A stretch of 33,603 bases of DNA from a virus: IMG/VR virus record IMGVR_UViG_3300031140_000020, positions 1 to 33,603 of that record; one strand, 5' to 3'. Each line of letters opens with the position of its first letter. Position 1 is the stretch's first letter. Below are positions 15,980 through 22,824 of this stretch, piece by piece. The notes under the pieces were generated by a model. That model did not search any database. It saw only the letters and a list, made by a program, of their open reading frames with translations, and was not told the DNA's origin. The translations under genes were made by a program, and so were the position numbers.

Positions 15980-17217
15980 AAACTTTAGATGGAGTACCAC
16001 ATGATCGTGAAGCAGAGGGTCAGCTGTTATCTGCTCTGGTTGCAGATCAAACTTACTTGTATCGCATTGCAACTGTTGTTAAACCTGATTACTTCTTTAA
16101 CGTGGCTTGCAGACGTATCTATAAGCAGTTACTTAAGATTGCGGAATCTGGTGACACGTATACAGAATCTATCTTGGTTGATGCGTTACCTGATGACGAG
16201 ATACCAATTCGTGAAGTATATGATCAAGCCATCACAGGCGGCGTGTCTATACACTTCGCACAAAGGGTAAAGCAATATGCCTACGCAAGAGAAGTTTATA
16301 AGTTTGGCGATACCCTTCACAAACTGGCAGCTAACCTTGATTCGGTTGAGCAGGCCAACGGGGTTTTACAGGATAACTATGACAAACTTAATAGTGAATT
16401 TTTCGCAAGTGGCTCTGATACTTATTCACCCGCAGGAGTCGGTGAAATATGCGAAGCAATCCACCTTAAGAGAAGTAACCCCGGTGTGCATGGAGTCAAA
16501 ACCCTGCTTCCAGTTTTTGACAATGTCGTCAAAGGCCTCAAACTTATTAACCTCATATGCGGCCCCACAGGTTTCGGCAAAACCGCTGTCGCCTTACAGT
16601 GGGCGTATAACATAGGTATAGTACAGAACGTACCAACGCTTTACCTAAACTATGAAATGGAAGCATCAGAGCTTACAGAGCGTCTACTCGCCTGTGGCTC
16701 TGGTGTTCCCCTAGAGGACATACAGAAAGGAAGTACGAATGACGCTGCACACAAGAGAGTCGAGGGGGTATCAAAGAGCCTTAGAAACGGCAAGCTTTAC
16801 ATTACTGGGTGTGAAGCAAAAACTATTAATAGCACAATCAATCTTATTCACCAGTATCATAGCCAACATGGGATTCGTGTGGTATTTATTGATTATATCG
16901 GAGAGGTAGCATTAGACGAGGCTGATCATGGAAAAAACACTTATGGATTGTATGGTGAATGGTTACAGCGTGTAAAGGATACGGTCAGTAAGTTGGGTAT
17001 GAAGTCTGTGATATTGGTACAGCTTAATCGAGAAGGAGAGATTGCCGACTCAATGCAACTATTACATAAGGCTCATACTGCTATTAAATTGTTTGAAGAT
17101 AAAGCAGGTAGACCGTTTTATAAGATGTATAAGAATAGAGGAGGCCCGATGATATTACCTGTCGAGCTTGATTTTAATAAGAAGACACAACAAGTCTCAG
17201 AAAAGGAGCCATTCTAA
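15976..17217 (+). CDS. dnaB: DnaB-family replicative helicase
   Basis: 413 aa. Residues 1-110 are the DnaB N-terminal domain (PHDREAEGQLLSALV, then DYFFNVACRRIYKQL). Walker A is GPTGFGKT at 196-203, and Walker B is VVFID at about 302-306 inside RVVFIDYIGE. A conserved NYEME precedes the Asp/Glu helix (225-229). It would unwind DNA at the fork as a ring and recruit the host polymerase, since no phage polymerase is visible. The start overlaps the loader-like gene (ATGA) and the stop overlaps the next start. Slightly short for the family but complete in motifs. Confidence 0.9.
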   Translation: MKTLDGVPHDREAEGQLLSALVADQTYLYRIATVVKPDYFFNVACRRIYKQLLKIAESGDTYTESILVDALPDDEIPIREVYDQAITGGVSIHFAQRVKQYAYAREVYKFGDTLHKLAANLDSVEQANGVLQDNYDKLNSEFFASGSDTYSPAGVGEICEAIHLKRSNPGVHGVKTLLPVFDNVVKGLKLINLICGPTGFGKTAVALQWAYNIGIVQNVPTLYLNYEMEASELTERLLACGSGVPLEDIQKGSTNDAAHKRVEGVSKSLRNGKLYITGCEAKTINSTINLIHQYHSQHGIRVVFIDYIGEVALDEADHGKNTYGLYGEWLQRVKDTVSKLGMKSVILVQLNREGEIADSMQLLHKAHTAIKLFEDKAGRPFYKMYKNRGGPMILPVELDFNKKTQQVSEKEPF

Positions 17218-17510
17218 TGCAAGAGAAACTAGAGCCAGTAGACTTAACATTTGCTTTTATAGCTAAAGAGATTATACAAGACCGCCATGATGCTGGAGAC
17301 GTGGCAATGACTAAAATCTTAGAGTCAGGCAAGCTTAACGTCAAAGATTGGCCTCCTGCGTTAAAGTTTGACATACTATTGAAGTTACTCATTAACCAAT
17401 TGGGTGAAGCTCAGGCCACACTTACAAGTAATGATCGAGATGTACGTCAAATGATTGCTAACCTACCTGACTTAGAAAAGGAATTTGAGACATGGAAGAG
17501 CCGGAACTAA
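17217..17510 (+). CDS. Hypothetical helical protein, 97 aa
   Basis: Starts one base before the helicase stop ends (TAATG). Helical and acidic with segments LTFAFIAKEIIQDRHDAGDVAM and WPPALKFDILLKLLINQLG. No motif recognised. Coupled position directly behind the helicase suggests a replication accessory, by context only. Confidence 0.5.
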   Translation: MQEKLEPVDLTFAFIAKEIIQDRHDAGDVAMTKILESGKLNVKDWPPALKFDILLKLLINQLGEAQATLTSNDRDVRQMIANLPDLEKEFETWKSRN

Positions 17511-17731
17511 GAGGTATGTATGTACCATTAATTTCACGTGCGGGATCTTATACTAAAAGACCAATTTATGATGGGCATGGCAGGATGGAGTCTTTTGTTA
17601 ATTTGTATAACGCACGTAAAGCAGCCAAGCAATACCTCAAAAAGCATGGTGGAGAGTTTGGGCAGTATGAAATGGAAGCCCATATAGGCTATTATACGTG
17701 TGAAGGAACACCTGATCCAGTTGATGAATGA
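17492..17731 (+). CDS. Hypothetical protein, 79 aa
   Basis: Overlaps the previous gene by 19 nt. The product has YDGHGRMESFVNLYNARKAAKQYLKKHGG, a helix with many basic residues, and ends YYTCEGTPDPVDE. No family recognised. An intact frame, good chain position and normal codon use support it as a gene. Confidence 0.45.
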   Translation: MEEPELRGMYVPLISRAGSYTKRPIYDGHGRMESFVNLYNARKAAKQYLKKHGGEFGQYEMEAHIGYYTCEGTPDPVDE

Positions 17732-18023
17732 GTTATTAATCACAATTGTATTGCTCATCCCTCCTACATCTCAGGGTGTTAGTTGGGATGTGAATGAGAT
17801 ACCTAATCAGATGGTTATTACATACAAAACAGGTGTACAGGCAAGCTACAGTACAACGCAAGTACCCTGTAATGCTGTTGCAATTAAGAAAGGTTGGACA
17901 TTGTATAAAACTAAATCTACTAATCAACCCGTTTGCTACTTGACAGACGTTAGCAGACCGGTTATGGTTAGAGGGTCTTGGACTGGCGTAACAGTTCGCA
18001 CTTATAAAAGGAGGAACAAATGA
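17724..18023 (+). CDS. Small exported protein, 99 aa
   Basis: Start at ATG 17724 (ATGAATGA overlap with the previous stop) is chosen because it makes a clean signal peptide, MNELLITIVLLIPPTSQG; an in-frame GTG at 17700 would put a charged extension before it. The mature part is beta-rich (MVITYKTGVQASYSTTQVP) with two Cys (PCNA, VCYL) that could form a disulfide, and a basic end. Exported small proteins in replication regions often affect the host envelope or exclude other phages; no family is recognised here. Confidence 0.5.
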   Translation: MNELLITIVLLIPPTSQGVSWDVNEIPNQMVITYKTGVQASYSTTQVPCNAVAIKKGWTLYKTKSTNQPVCYLTDVSRPVMVRGSWTGVTVRTYKRRNK

Positions 18024-18250
18024 AAATTACATTATGCCCAACATCAGGAAACATTTTTCTCATATCCGAAACTCCAGAAGATACACAGGATATTCACGCA
18101 TTTTATTGCTCAAACCGGAGCTACAAGGGAGAATTTAGGATGGAGTTAGACACGCCACATGACAAGGGCAGTCTTTGTAGTGATACCATCTTAACCCTGA
18201 CTTGCGAGGCATCGGTGGTGGTGCATGAGAATGAACAAGAAGAAGTCTAA
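18020..18250 (+). CDS. Hypothetical protein, 76 aa
   Basis: ATG 18020 overlaps the previous stop (ATGA) with AAAGGAGGAACAA upstream, an excellent ribosome site. Beta-rich start MKITLCPTSGNIFLISET, three further Cys, and an acidic C-terminus. No family recognised. Confidence 0.5.
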   Translation: MKITLCPTSGNIFLISETPEDTQDIHAFYCSNRSYKGEFRMELDTPHDKGSLCSDTILTLTCEASVVVHENEQEEV

Positions 18251-18398
18251 GAGTAAAGTATTAGAGGGTATGATAACGCTACCCGTTGCTAAACCGACAA
18301 TATTAATACAGTGTGGAAATGTAAGCACTGTATACCCAGCGGAATATACTAAACATAGAATAAACCCTAATTACAAAGGAGAATCAAATGATTGTTAG
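18225..18398 (+). CDS. Small basic protein, 57 aa
   Basis: ATG at 18225 (a second in frame at 18231) opens inside the end of the preceding gene; stop TAG at 18396-18398 overlaps the next gene by 11 nt. The N-terminus is strongly basic (MRMNKKKSKSK), and the rest (MITLPVAKPTILIQCGNV, VYPAEYTKHRINPNYKGE) looks like real folded sequence. The ribosome site is weak. It fills an otherwise empty 140-nt gap in a dense operon, which supports it. Confidence 0.4.
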   Translation: MRMNKKKSKSKVLEGMITLPVAKPTILIQCGNVSTVYPAEYTKHRINPNYKGESNDC

Positions 18399-18744
18399 CA
18401 TTGAGTCAGAAGGTAGTAGTGTACACGTTGAGCAGGAACACATTGATGATGAGGTGTTGTTAGAGGATGTGTTTAATCTACTCATAGAACCTGCTCTATT
18501 GGGGTTTGGCTTCCAGAAAGGCTCTATACTTGATGTTTGTGAAGAGTACATCATGGATAACAGTGATGAGTTTATTACTGTATCTGCGGCTAAAGCTGCA
18601 AGGGCTAAGGAAGATGACGATGAGGATGAAGATGATACAGAGGAGTGTAAGAATAAATGCTCCAGATACACTTCAGGCTATGATAAAGGTTATCTAGCAG
18701 GCTTAAGAGAAGCTATGCTGAAAATCAGAGGACTTACCGAGTAA
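18388..18744 (+). CDS. Acidic hypothetical protein, 118 aa
   Basis: ATG 18388 follows TACAAAGGAGAATCAA. The product is very acidic, with an Asp/Glu run at about residues 75-84 between two helical parts, and Cys in CKNKCSRY. The C-terminus SGYDKGYLAGLREAM resembles a short G-Y-x-x-G-x-x-x-G helix seen in many small phage proteins. Function unknown. It is the last gene before a 206-nt gap. Confidence 0.5.
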   Translation: MIVSIESEGSSVHVEQEHIDDEVLLEDVFNLLIEPALLGFGFQKGSILDVCEEYIMDNSDEFITVSAAKAARAKEDDDEDEDDTEECKNKCSRYTSGYDKGYLAGLREAMLKIRGLTE

Positions 18745-18821
18745 TTTATAGGGGGATTCGGCTTAATTCATGGGGATGGGCGGCTGATGAACCCTTAACG
18801 AATACATAGCAGGAGGCAATA

Positions 18822-18848
18822 ATGCCTAAAGGTAGTACAACAATATAA
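18822..18848 (+). other. Eight-codon mini-ORF behind a perfect ribosome site
   Basis: AGGAGG at 18811-18816 stands 5 nt before ATG 18822, which reads MPKGSTTI and stops at TAA 18846. The ribosome site is among the best in the window but leads to only eight codons. It could be a leader peptide controlling the oxygenase gene at 18951, or the stump of a lost gene. Confidence 0.25.
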
Positions 18849-18895
18849 TTCAGAAAGGTTGATACAATTAAATACTTAGAGGTCTAAAAATCATA

Positions 18896-18938
18896 GGACT
18901 AGTCGCAAATCTCCCCGATAAGCGGCTAGTCCGATTTT
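18896..18938 (+). terminator. Hairpin before the oxygenase gene, terminator-like
   Basis: GGACTAGTCGC (18896-18906) pairs with GCGGCTAGTCC (18922-18932), eleven pairs with one G-U, a 15-nt loop, then GATTTT. The long loop and weak T-run make it an attenuator or weak terminator rather than a strong one. The remainder of 18745-18950 holds only the mini-ORF. Confidence 0.4.
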
Positions 18939-18950
18939 AGGGGTTAGGAA

Positions 18951-19568
18951 ATGACAAGTATTAAACTGGTAAGAATGCCGCTCAATATTGATACAGATAG
19001 CATTGCAAAACGACTCAAATCTTTAAAGAATAAAGGCACACTCTGGGAAAGTAGGAGTGCAGACTTTCCTTTTTATACAGTTGGCAAGGCCTCATATTTA
19101 GATGGTAGATCCGGCAAATATTACCCTGAGGTAAGAATCCTCAATCCAATATTACTACATTTATTTAATGATCTTTACGCAGAAGTAGCTGGCAAGTTGT
19201 CCAAGCATTTTGGTGAATGGGTGACGATGAGGGATAACCTAGCGTTACCCGGCTTTCATATTTTCCCATCAGACGAAAAACTGGTAGGTATAGCAGGACA
19301 TTGGCATTTAGATTACCCTCATACTACTCTCGGCATGGGAGATGAGGACGCACACGCCTTTACAGTAGCTATTGAGCTACCTAAATGTGGCGGTGGTCTT
19401 GATACTAAGGATGAATATATCGGCTATAATGTAGGCGAATTAGTCCTACATGATGGATTAACTAACCATAGAATCTCATCCTATAAAGAGTATCACCCAG
19501 ACGAGTATCGGATTACATTACAAGGGCATATTATCAGGGATGGAGCTTCTCTAATCATGTTTTGGTGA
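18951..19568 (+). CDS. 2-oxoglutarate/Fe(II) dioxygenase-like protein
   Basis: 205 aa, ATG with GGGGTTAGGAA upstream. The iron triad of the double-stranded beta-helix is visible: His119-x-Asp121 in GHWHLDYPH, and His173 in LTNHRI, with Arg187 in YRITLQGH in the place of the 2-oxoglutarate-binding Arg. Strand patterns (FTVAIELP, VGELVLHDGL) fit the fold. In phages such enzymes hydroxylate nucleobases or proteins; the substrate here is unknown. Two PD-(D/E)xK nucleases follow and an Nmad1-type protein lies 3 kb upstream, so a nucleic-acid substrate is plausible. Confidence 0.65.
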   Translation: MTSIKLVRMPLNIDTDSIAKRLKSLKNKGTLWESRSADFPFYTVGKASYLDGRSGKYYPEVRILNPILLHLFNDLYAEVAGKLSKHFGEWVTMRDNLALPGFHIFPSDEKLVGIAGHWHLDYPHTTLGMGDEDAHAFTVAIELPKCGGGLDTKDEYIGYNVGELVLHDGLTNHRISSYKEYHPDEYRITLQGHIIRDGASLIMFW

Positions 19569-19578
19569 AAGGAATGAT

Positions 19579-19998
19579 ATGACAAAGCCAAAGTTAGAAA
19601 CGCAATCAGATATTAACCATAAGAACGCAGCTAAGGATAAGATTGAGATTGCATGGAAATGTAAGATCTTAGACTTGTACGAGCCTTTGTATCGCTTAGA
19701 CTGGTGGATACCTGAAAAGAATGTTTACATAGAGCATAAACAAAGGACGGTCAGTAAGGGTAAATATCCGACTGTGATATTAAGTCTATCCAAGCTGTTA
19801 ATGATGAAGGATCTGAAGGATTTAGTCGGAGCAAGGTGCTTTTTCGTGGTAGGATTCACAGATGGCCTCATGTATACCTTAATAAAGGCTGATTATGATT
19901 ATAAGGTAACAGTAGGTGGAAGAAAAGATCGTGGCATAGAAGGCGATGTAGAGCCAGTAATGCATTTCCCAATGTCTGACTTCTGCAACATATATTAG
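19579..19998 (+). CDS. PD-(D/E)xK nuclease-like protein
   Basis: 139 aa with AAAGGAATGAT before the ATG. The catalytic pattern Asp41 (YRLDWWIPE) then Glu52-His-Lys54 (VYIEHKQR) is clear, followed by a helix (LSLSKLLMMKDL) and strand CFFVVGFTDG, as in small restriction-endonuclease-fold proteins. It may act as a nicking or structure-specific nuclease in replication or recombination. It follows the oxygenase gene by 10 nt, so they are probably co-transcribed. Confidence 0.6.
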   Translation: MTKPKLETQSDINHKNAAKDKIEIAWKCKILDLYEPLYRLDWWIPEKNVYIEHKQRTVSKGKYPTVILSLSKLLMMKDLKDLVGARCFFVVGFTDGLMYTLIKADYDYKVTVGGRKDRGIEGDVEPVMHFPMSDFCNIY

Positions 19999-20100
19999 CA
20001 TAAACGAGTCAAAAACAGGTGGTTTAGCAAAACCTGTCAAGGATTAAGTACATTTATTTTCATTTATTTTGTGCATCTGAGGCTTTTATTTGCACATTGG

Positions 20101-20129
20101 TAGACAGGATGAAAAAGTTGTGTTATATT
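20101..20129 (+). promoter_or_regulatory. Sigma-70 promoter with extended -10
   Basis: TAGACA (20101-20106, 5 of 6), a 17-bp spacer, and TATATT (20124-20129) preceded by TG at -15/-14. Transcription would start near 20136 and give a leader of about 140 nt before the gene at 20274. The rest of 19999-20273 contains a tandem CATTTATTTT repeat (20051-20070) and no gene. Confidence 0.6.
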
Positions 20130-20206
20130 AAACAAGACCTGAGAAAAAGAGGATCATAAATCTAGTAACTGCTTAATCTACTCTTAAGTAGTATAAGTAT
20201 AAATAC

Positions 20207-20244
20207 CTCTTGCGGTGAGCAAGAGAGATAAGTACAACTTATCT
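20207..20244 (+). promoter_or_regulatory. Tandem-hairpin leader element, copy 1
   Basis: Two perfect hairpins abut: CTCTTGC-GGTGA-GCAAGAG (20207-20225) and AGATAAGT-ACA-ACTTATCT (20226-20244). They sit in the 5' leader of the nuclease gene at 20274. A near-identical first hairpin, also next to a 7-bp, 3-nt-loop hairpin, occurs inverted at 32851-32887. The repetition and retained pairing suggest a functional structure (RNA processing site, protein-binding site or attenuator). Confidence 0.5.
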
Positions 20245-20273
20245 AATCCCGTAGTTAATGGAGAATTGTATCA

Positions 20274-20645
20274 ATGAGTAAAGCCGCTCGGCTCAAAGGT
20301 CAATCAGGTGAACGTGAAGTTTGTAAGCTCTTAGGCGATGCCTTGGGGCTTTCGTTGTCTCGTACTCTAGATCAAACTAGAGATGGAGGTTGCGATATTA
20401 TAGTAGGAGATTGGGCAGTAGAAGTGAAACGCCAAGAACGATTAAATATCAAAGACTGGTGGGCGCAAGCAATGCGGCAAGCAAAGGATCTCAATAAACA
20501 ACCTGTTTTGTTTTACCGTCAATCAAGAGATGATTGGCATGTGATAATGCCTTTTGCATTAGATCGTGACCCTGCGAGGTATTGGGTACATGGTGATATA
20601 GAGCTATTTTTAGAAAGGGTGGGCAATATACATGGAGACTCTTGA
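20274..20645 (+). CDS. PD-(D/E)xK endonuclease, Holliday-junction-resolvase-like
   Basis: 123 aa, ATG with TGGAGAATTG upstream. The motif set of Hjc/VRR-type nucleases is visible: KGQSGEREV with Glu13, GGCDIIVGDW with Asp41, and Glu50-Val-Lys52 in AVEVKRQE, then a helix WWAQAMRQAKD and strands PVLFYRQ and WHVIMPF. It would cut branched DNA, resolving recombination intermediates before packaging. It has its own promoter and a structured leader. The next gene overlaps its last 14 nt. Confidence 0.7.
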   Translation: MSKAARLKGQSGEREVCKLLGDALGLSLSRTLDQTRDGGCDIIVGDWAVEVKRQERLNIKDWWAQAMRQAKDLNKQPVLFYRQSRDDWHVIMPFALDRDPARYWVHGDIELFLERVGNIHGDS

Positions 20646-21000
20646 AAAGGTCATAGAATGGGCTAAGATGTACGCCGCTGAAGAGCCTCAATTGCATCTA
20701 CTATATAAGATAGATAAGGAAGGATTTCCTAATTTAGGGTTAGCGTGTCAGTCAGCAGATGATCGCTTTAATGCTATGTATATCTATATACCGGAGCCTG
20801 ATGCTAAGAATAAGCTACCTAAGAGAATAGAAGAGACAATGGACGATCTCGCGCAGGAGTGTAATTTTGTGATAGCTTGTGATAACTGGGAAACCACGAA
20901 AAACTTTATAATGGTTTACCTCAAGAATGGAGAAAAGAAAGGCCTAGACCTGAATGGCCTAGACCCTCGCTTATTCCCCGATGAAGTTAGTTTGAATTAG
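20632..21000 (+). CDS. Hypothetical protein, 122 aa
   Basis: Overlaps the resolvase-like gene by 14 nt. Alternating helices and strands (EKVIEWAKMYAAEEP, FNAMYIYIPEPD, CNFVIACDNWETTKNFIMVYLK); no motif recognised. Its stop overlaps the stop of the leftward gene by 4 bases, so the two transcripts meet tail to tail without a visible terminator. Confidence 0.5.
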   Translation: METLEKVIEWAKMYAAEEPQLHLLYKIDKEGFPNLGLACQSADDRFNAMYIYIPEPDAKNKLPKRIEETMDDLAQECNFVIACDNWETTKNFIMVYLKNGEKKGLDLNGLDPRLFPDEVSLN

Positions 21001-21203
21001 TCTTTTTCCCCCTCGTATAGTAGTGCATCTCCTAAATAGGACTCAATGCGCCAGTCTGAATACTCACCATCTTTATAGGTGGCACGCTTCCAACCTCCGT
21101 GACATTGCCATACATGCTGATTGCCTTTTATAAACGTCCTACCACCATCTTTTGTGTCTATTGTATAGCCCATTGATAGAGCAATCTTAGCTGATTCAAT
21201 CAT
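20997..21203 (-). CDS. Hypothetical protein, last gene of leftward operon, 68 aa
   Basis: Start at 21203 is chosen because GGGAGGG lies just upstream of that ATG on the minus strand; the frame is open to 21245 but that part overlaps the previous gene. The product has RTFIKGNQHVWQCHGGWKRATYKDGEY, with aromatic and basic residues as in small nucleic-acid or protein-binding domains. No family recognised. Starts within the end of its upstream neighbour (4-nt overlap). Confidence 0.5.
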   Translation of the reverse strand: MIESAKIALSMGYTIDTKDGGRTFIKGNQHVWQCHGGWKRATYKDGEYSDWRIESYLGDALLYEGEKD

Positions 21204-21478
21204 TCTGCCCTCCCTTCTAGATAACACCCAGCCCAATATGAACAATCAATATACTCCAAATCTCCTAAATTCTCCTTTGTCTTAGTACCCGTTGATAATA
21301 CATATTGAGCAATGAGTCCTTCATGCGTACATATATCACGAGTGCCATGTATAGCGATCTGGCAGGACTCTATCGAGCTATGTTCTTGAACAAAGGCATA
21401 AGGCCCATCGTTTAATAATGTCGTGCTAGATATGAAGCTGCCGAACATAATGGATGCTACTGCAATAAAAGCTGTCAT
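21200..21478 (-). CDS. Small exported or membrane protein with four cysteines
   Basis: AAGGAGTAGTACT precedes the ATG. Residues 1-19 are hydrophobic (MTAFIAVASIMFGSFISS), a signal peptide or anchor. The mature part has four Cys (SCQIA, DICTH, DCSYWAGC), suited to disulfides outside the cytoplasm. Early phage genes of this kind may modify the host envelope or block superinfection; function unknown. Confidence 0.5.
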   Translation of the reverse strand: MTAFIAVASIMFGSFISSTTLLNDGPYAFVQEHSSIESCQIAIHGTRDICTHEGLIAQYVLSTGTKTKENLGDLEYIDCSYWAGCYLEGRAE

Positions 21479-21499
21479 AGTACTACTCCTTGATTTAAG

Positions 21500-21751
21500 T
21501 TATAAGTATTCTGCAAAAGTGAGTGTTTGATTGGGTTCCGCTTTTGTAATATGTTTGAGCGTTACCTCTATATTGAGCATCGGAAATACCTCCTCTGATG
21601 GTAATTCTACTGGTATATTTATCGTAAAATCGTAGTCTGACACCTCCCAGCTATCGCTCCTATAATAGAGTAAGCCGCCATATTTTAATAGTTTATCAAC
21701 TGCCTTTTTAGCTAGCTTATCGAAATCTTTCATTTTATAAACTGTATACAT
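21500..21751 (-). CDS. Hypothetical protein, 83 aa
   Basis: ATCGGAGGTTACATC precedes the ATG, an excellent ribosome site. The N-terminal 25 residues are a basic helix (MKDFDKLAKKAVDKLLKYGG), followed by beta-rich sequence with many acids. No family recognised. Confidence 0.5.
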   Translation of the reverse strand: MYTVYKMKDFDKLAKKAVDKLLKYGGLLYYRSDSWEVSDYDFTINIPVELPSEEVFPMLNIEVTLKHITKAEPNQTLTFAEYL

Positions 21752-21783
21752 GATGTAACCTCCGATTATTAGATTAAGTTTTA

Positions 21784-22143
21784 CTACCTACCTTTTGTAT
21801 ATACTGGCCTTCGTGGCGCTAAATTTACCAATGAGCCTTGATCCATGCCCTTAGATACGATTATGGCGCATCCCTGCGATTTCATAGCATGGTGACGTTT
21901 TGGTTGAATTTCCATAGCGTATTCTGATTTATGCATAGTGCGTGTAAATGTAAACACCTGTCCTACTGGCATATCTTGGTATTCAACCACCTGCCAGCGC
22001 TTGGAGTGATGTTGATCCTCTAGCCGGTCGATCCGGATATTGAGATGCTTAATAAGCTGTAGATTAGGTTCTGGGGCTGATTTTTCGGCATTGAGTTCAA
22101 GTCTGGCTTTTCGTAGTGGTGCGGGTTCTTTTTGCTTAATCAT
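21784..22143 (-). CDS. Hypothetical basic protein, 119 aa
   Basis: The ATG at 22143 has AAGGAGAACACA upstream and is preferred to the start at 22182, which would overlap a 23-aa gene. The N-terminal half is a charged helix (PAPLRKARLELNAEKSA, HLNIRIDRLEDQ); the second half has strands WQVVEYQDMPVGQVFTFTRT and CAIIVSKG and a basic tail. Possibly nucleic-acid binding; no family recognised. Confidence 0.5.
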   Translation of the reverse strand: MIKQKEPAPLRKARLELNAEKSAPEPNLQLIKHLNIRIDRLEDQHHSKRWQVVEYQDMPVGQVFTFTRTMHKSEYAMEIQPKRHHAMKSQGCAIIVSKGMDQGSLVNLAPRRPVYTKGR

Positions 22144-22153
22144 TGTGTTCTCC

Positions 22154-22225
22154 TTAGTTAGGGTTATTGCCTGATTGGTCAAAGATCATTATTAAAACTA
22201 GAATACTTAAGAGATATTTACCCAT
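22154..22225 (-). CDS. Tiny membrane peptide, 23 aa
   Basis: ATG at 22225 with AAAAGGATTAAATT before it; reads MGKYLLSILVLIMIFDQSG and ends NNPN. One hydrophobic helix with a Lys at the start. The following gene's AAGGAG begins at its stop codon, so the spacing fits a real operon member. Short single-span phage peptides can act on host membrane complexes; here that is speculation. Confidence 0.45.
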   Translation of the reverse strand: MGKYLLSILVLIMIFDQSGNNPN

Positions 22226-22237
22226 AATTTAATCCTT

Positions 22238-22345
22238 TTATAATATAAACGCAAGTATTGAAAGTGCAAAATAGTTGATTGCTGAATAAACTATAGCGAT
22301 TGCAGTTAAGCCGCATAGAAAGCCTGCTAGATGGTTGATGCTCAT
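22238..22345 (-). CDS. Tiny membrane peptide, 35 aa
   Basis: ATG at 22345 overlaps the stop of the preceding gene (ATGA) with AAGGTGG upstream. Two short hydrophobic parts (LAGFLCGLTAIAIVY and YFALSILAFIL) make one or two membrane helices. Translational coupling and the ribosome site support expression. Function unknown. Confidence 0.5.
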   Translation of the reverse strand: MSINHLAGFLCGLTAIAIVYSAINYFALSILAFIL

Positions 22346-22563
22346 AGTTTCACCACCTTATCGAGTTTAGATAGCAGTTTTGGGTCTTGTATGCTGGCCA
22401 AGCATAGGCTTAAACATCGCCTAATATATTCTGCCCTCGCGATCTTGTAGTGCCTGCAAACTATATCGAGCGCCTTAGAAAATAAAGGGTCAACGTGTAA
22501 CTGAAGCAAATGGGTCTGGGTATTGGTTTTATGGGCTTTTAATTTCTCTTCTATAGTGGCCAT
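22342..22563 (-). CDS. Small helical DNA-binding-like protein (ribbon-helix-helix candidate)
   Basis: AAAGGATACCA precedes the ATG. Residues 18-57 have a strand LLQLHVDPLF then two helices (SKALDIVCRHYKI, RAEYIRRCLSLCLASI), the order and size of a ribbon-helix-helix DNA-binding domain. If correct it would be a repressor of this operon or of the divergent promoters at 24700-24900. Three Cys have no evident metal spacing. Evidence is pattern only. Confidence 0.5.
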   Translation of the reverse strand: MATIEEKLKAHKTNTQTHLLQLHVDPLFSKALDIVCRHYKIARAEYIRRCLSLCLASIQDPKLLSKLDKVVKL

Positions 22564-22572
22564 TGGTATCCT

Positions 22573-22824
22573 TTAACTTAGGTTTAAAGCTGTAGCAATA
22601 CGTTTTGAATTGCCGCCTGCTTTGATTAATGCCTGCGCCATTACTTTTTTCATATCTTTATCAGGGAATTGTGACATAAGAGATAAATATTGCTCAAGGT
22701 GGCTGTGGGCAGTCTTATTGCTTGATTCTATCCTGTTAACGTGTGGTTTTAAGGTAATTGACATATCGTTAATAATGGCTTGTGTAGCTTTATTGGCGGC
22801 TTTGATTATCTCCTGATTATTCAT
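22573..22824 (-). CDS. Hypothetical helical protein with HTH-like end, 83 aa
   Basis: The ATG at 22824 is preferred over an in-frame GTG at 22833; AAGGTGAAAGCA precedes it, and it overlaps the stop of the zinc-ribbon gene by 8 nt. All-helical; the C-terminal 25 residues (VMAQALIKAGGNSKRIATALNLS) look like a Fis-type helix-turn-helix. A regulatory role is possible, unproven. Confidence 0.5.
   Translation of the reverse strand: MNNQEIIKAANKATQAIINDMSITLKPHVNRIESSNKTAHSHLEQYLSLMSQFPDKDMKKVMAQALIKAGGNSKRIATALNLS

Noticed and set aside
18857-18890. TTGATA as a promoter before the oxygenase gene
   Set aside because: No acceptable -10 at 16-19 bp.
20940-20970. GGCCTAGACC direct repeat at the convergent gene ends as a terminator
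   Set aside because: It is a direct, not inverted, repeat within a gene and has no stem or T-run.
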